Assembly (NCBI GenBank): GCA_946545675.1
Contig: CAMNNR010000018.1
Coordinates: 1-14,159, forward strand
Source of the DNA: an uncultured Thermoplasmata archaeon
GTDB lineage: Archaea; Thermoplasmatota; Thermoplasmata; Methanomassiliicoccales; Methanomethylophilaceae
Length of the DNA stretch: 14,159 bases
Reading direction: 5' to 3'
Within the stretch, counting starts at the first letter, position 1; each line of letters opens with the position of its first letter. The notes beneath the pieces were generated by a model. That model saw nothing but the letters and a program-made list of their open reading frames with translations. It was not told the DNA's origin and ran no database searches. Both the position numbers and the translations under genes were made by a program. Shown here in pieces: positions 13,929 through 14,159 of this stretch.

Positions 13929-14017
13929 GTTTATGTTCTGATTTTGGATTGTTATTAACAAAAGCACACTAATAGTAAAAAGGTATTACTAGAATCATTG
14001 ACTCTCTGAGATATCTA

Positions 14018-14043
14018 TGGCTCCGATAGAATGGTTAGAGCCA
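14018..14043. repeat. Small inverted repeat near the right edge
   Basis: TGGCTC at 14018-14023 pairs with GAGCCA at 14038-14043, with a 14-base loop. It overlaps the start of the possible partial gene at 14031. Its function is unknown and it may be chance. Confidence 0.3.
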
Positions 14044-14159
14044 CAAAAACCACGTCGAAAACGGAAATACCTACCAATCAGCGTATGTTCGAGACACAGA
14101 TAAGTAACCATTCGAGCGAAGTGAACGAGTATGGATTGGCTGATGTTTGCGATATTATC
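14031..14159 (+). CDS. Possible partial gene running off the right edge
   Basis: An open frame from ATG at 14031 (the first after an in-frame TGA at 14007) stays open to the window end, 43 codons. It begins MVRATKTTSKTE, then a region NHSSEVNEYGLADVCDII. It is too short to assign to a family. An A-rich element at about 13975-13990 could serve as promoter. It is divergent from the transporter operon. A competing frame from ATG 14017 stops after 28 codons. This is a tentative call. Confidence 0.4.
   Translation, partial: MVRATKTTSKTEIPTNQRMFETQISNHSSEVNEYGLADVCDII

Noticed and set aside
14085..14159. Internal ATG at 14085 as start of the right-edge gene
   Set aside because: It is in the same frame as the ATG at 14031, which is first after the stop and leaves room for a promoter; the choice stays uncertain.

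Overview
The window looks like chromosome of a methanogenic archaeon. The strongest evidence is a four-gene block (about 4063-8520, + strand) encoding CfbC, CfbE, CfbD and CfbB, enzymes of coenzyme F430 synthesis. F430 is the nickel tetrapyrrole of methyl-coenzyme M reductase. Several genes have an AT-rich TATA-like element about 27-31 bases before the start codon and no real 5' leader, an archaeal habit. The protein types, the style of the membrane-anchored secreted proteins and the exclusive use of TGA as stop codon suggest Methanomassiliicoccales (Methanomethylophilaceae-like). That placement is inference, not proof.

Layout from left to right. (1) Bases 1-50 are the 3' end of a class II tRNA, probably tRNA-Leu, followed by a hairpin with a T-run. 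(2) Bases 216-3385, minus strand: a compact operon transcribed right to left as ACT-domain protein, homoserine dehydrogenase (hom), UPF0237 ACT protein and UPF0210 (PFL-like/DUF711) protein, ending in a strong UUCG-loop terminator. (3) Bases 3504-3923, +: a universal stress protein, divergent from the hom operon. (4) Bases 4063-8520, +: cfbC-cfbE-cfbD-cfbB with tight spacing and a GTGA start/stop overlap. (5) Bases 8514-9152, minus: a precorrin-2 dehydrogenase (CysG-N/SirC type), converging on cfbB. It makes sirohydrochlorin, the precursor of F430. (6) Bases 9153-9485: a gap of about 330 bases with a promoter and orphan coding-like fragments, then a divergent type I phosphoribosyltransferase (9486-10112, +). 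(7) Bases 10058-13878, minus: a FecCD/BtuC permease, a FecE/BtuD-type ATPase, a substrate-binding protein carrying a dockerin-like repeat pair, and a small secreted protein of unknown function. (8) The right edge holds the promoter region of the transporter, with an inverted repeat resembling a NikR operator, and a possible partial gene running off the window.

How the genes may work together. SirC supplies sirohydrochlorin. Nickel is inserted by CfbA, which is not in this window. CfbB amidates, CfbC/CfbD reduce and cyclise, and CfbE closes the last ring to give F430. The nearby importer is of the metal-chelate/corrinoid class, and its promoter carries a GTATTA-N16-TAATAC inverted repeat. This raises the testable idea that it brings in nickel, or a nickel/cobalt complex, under nickel control. 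The left operon couples threonine/methionine-branch biosynthesis to two free-standing ACT sensors and a UPF0210 protein of unknown function.
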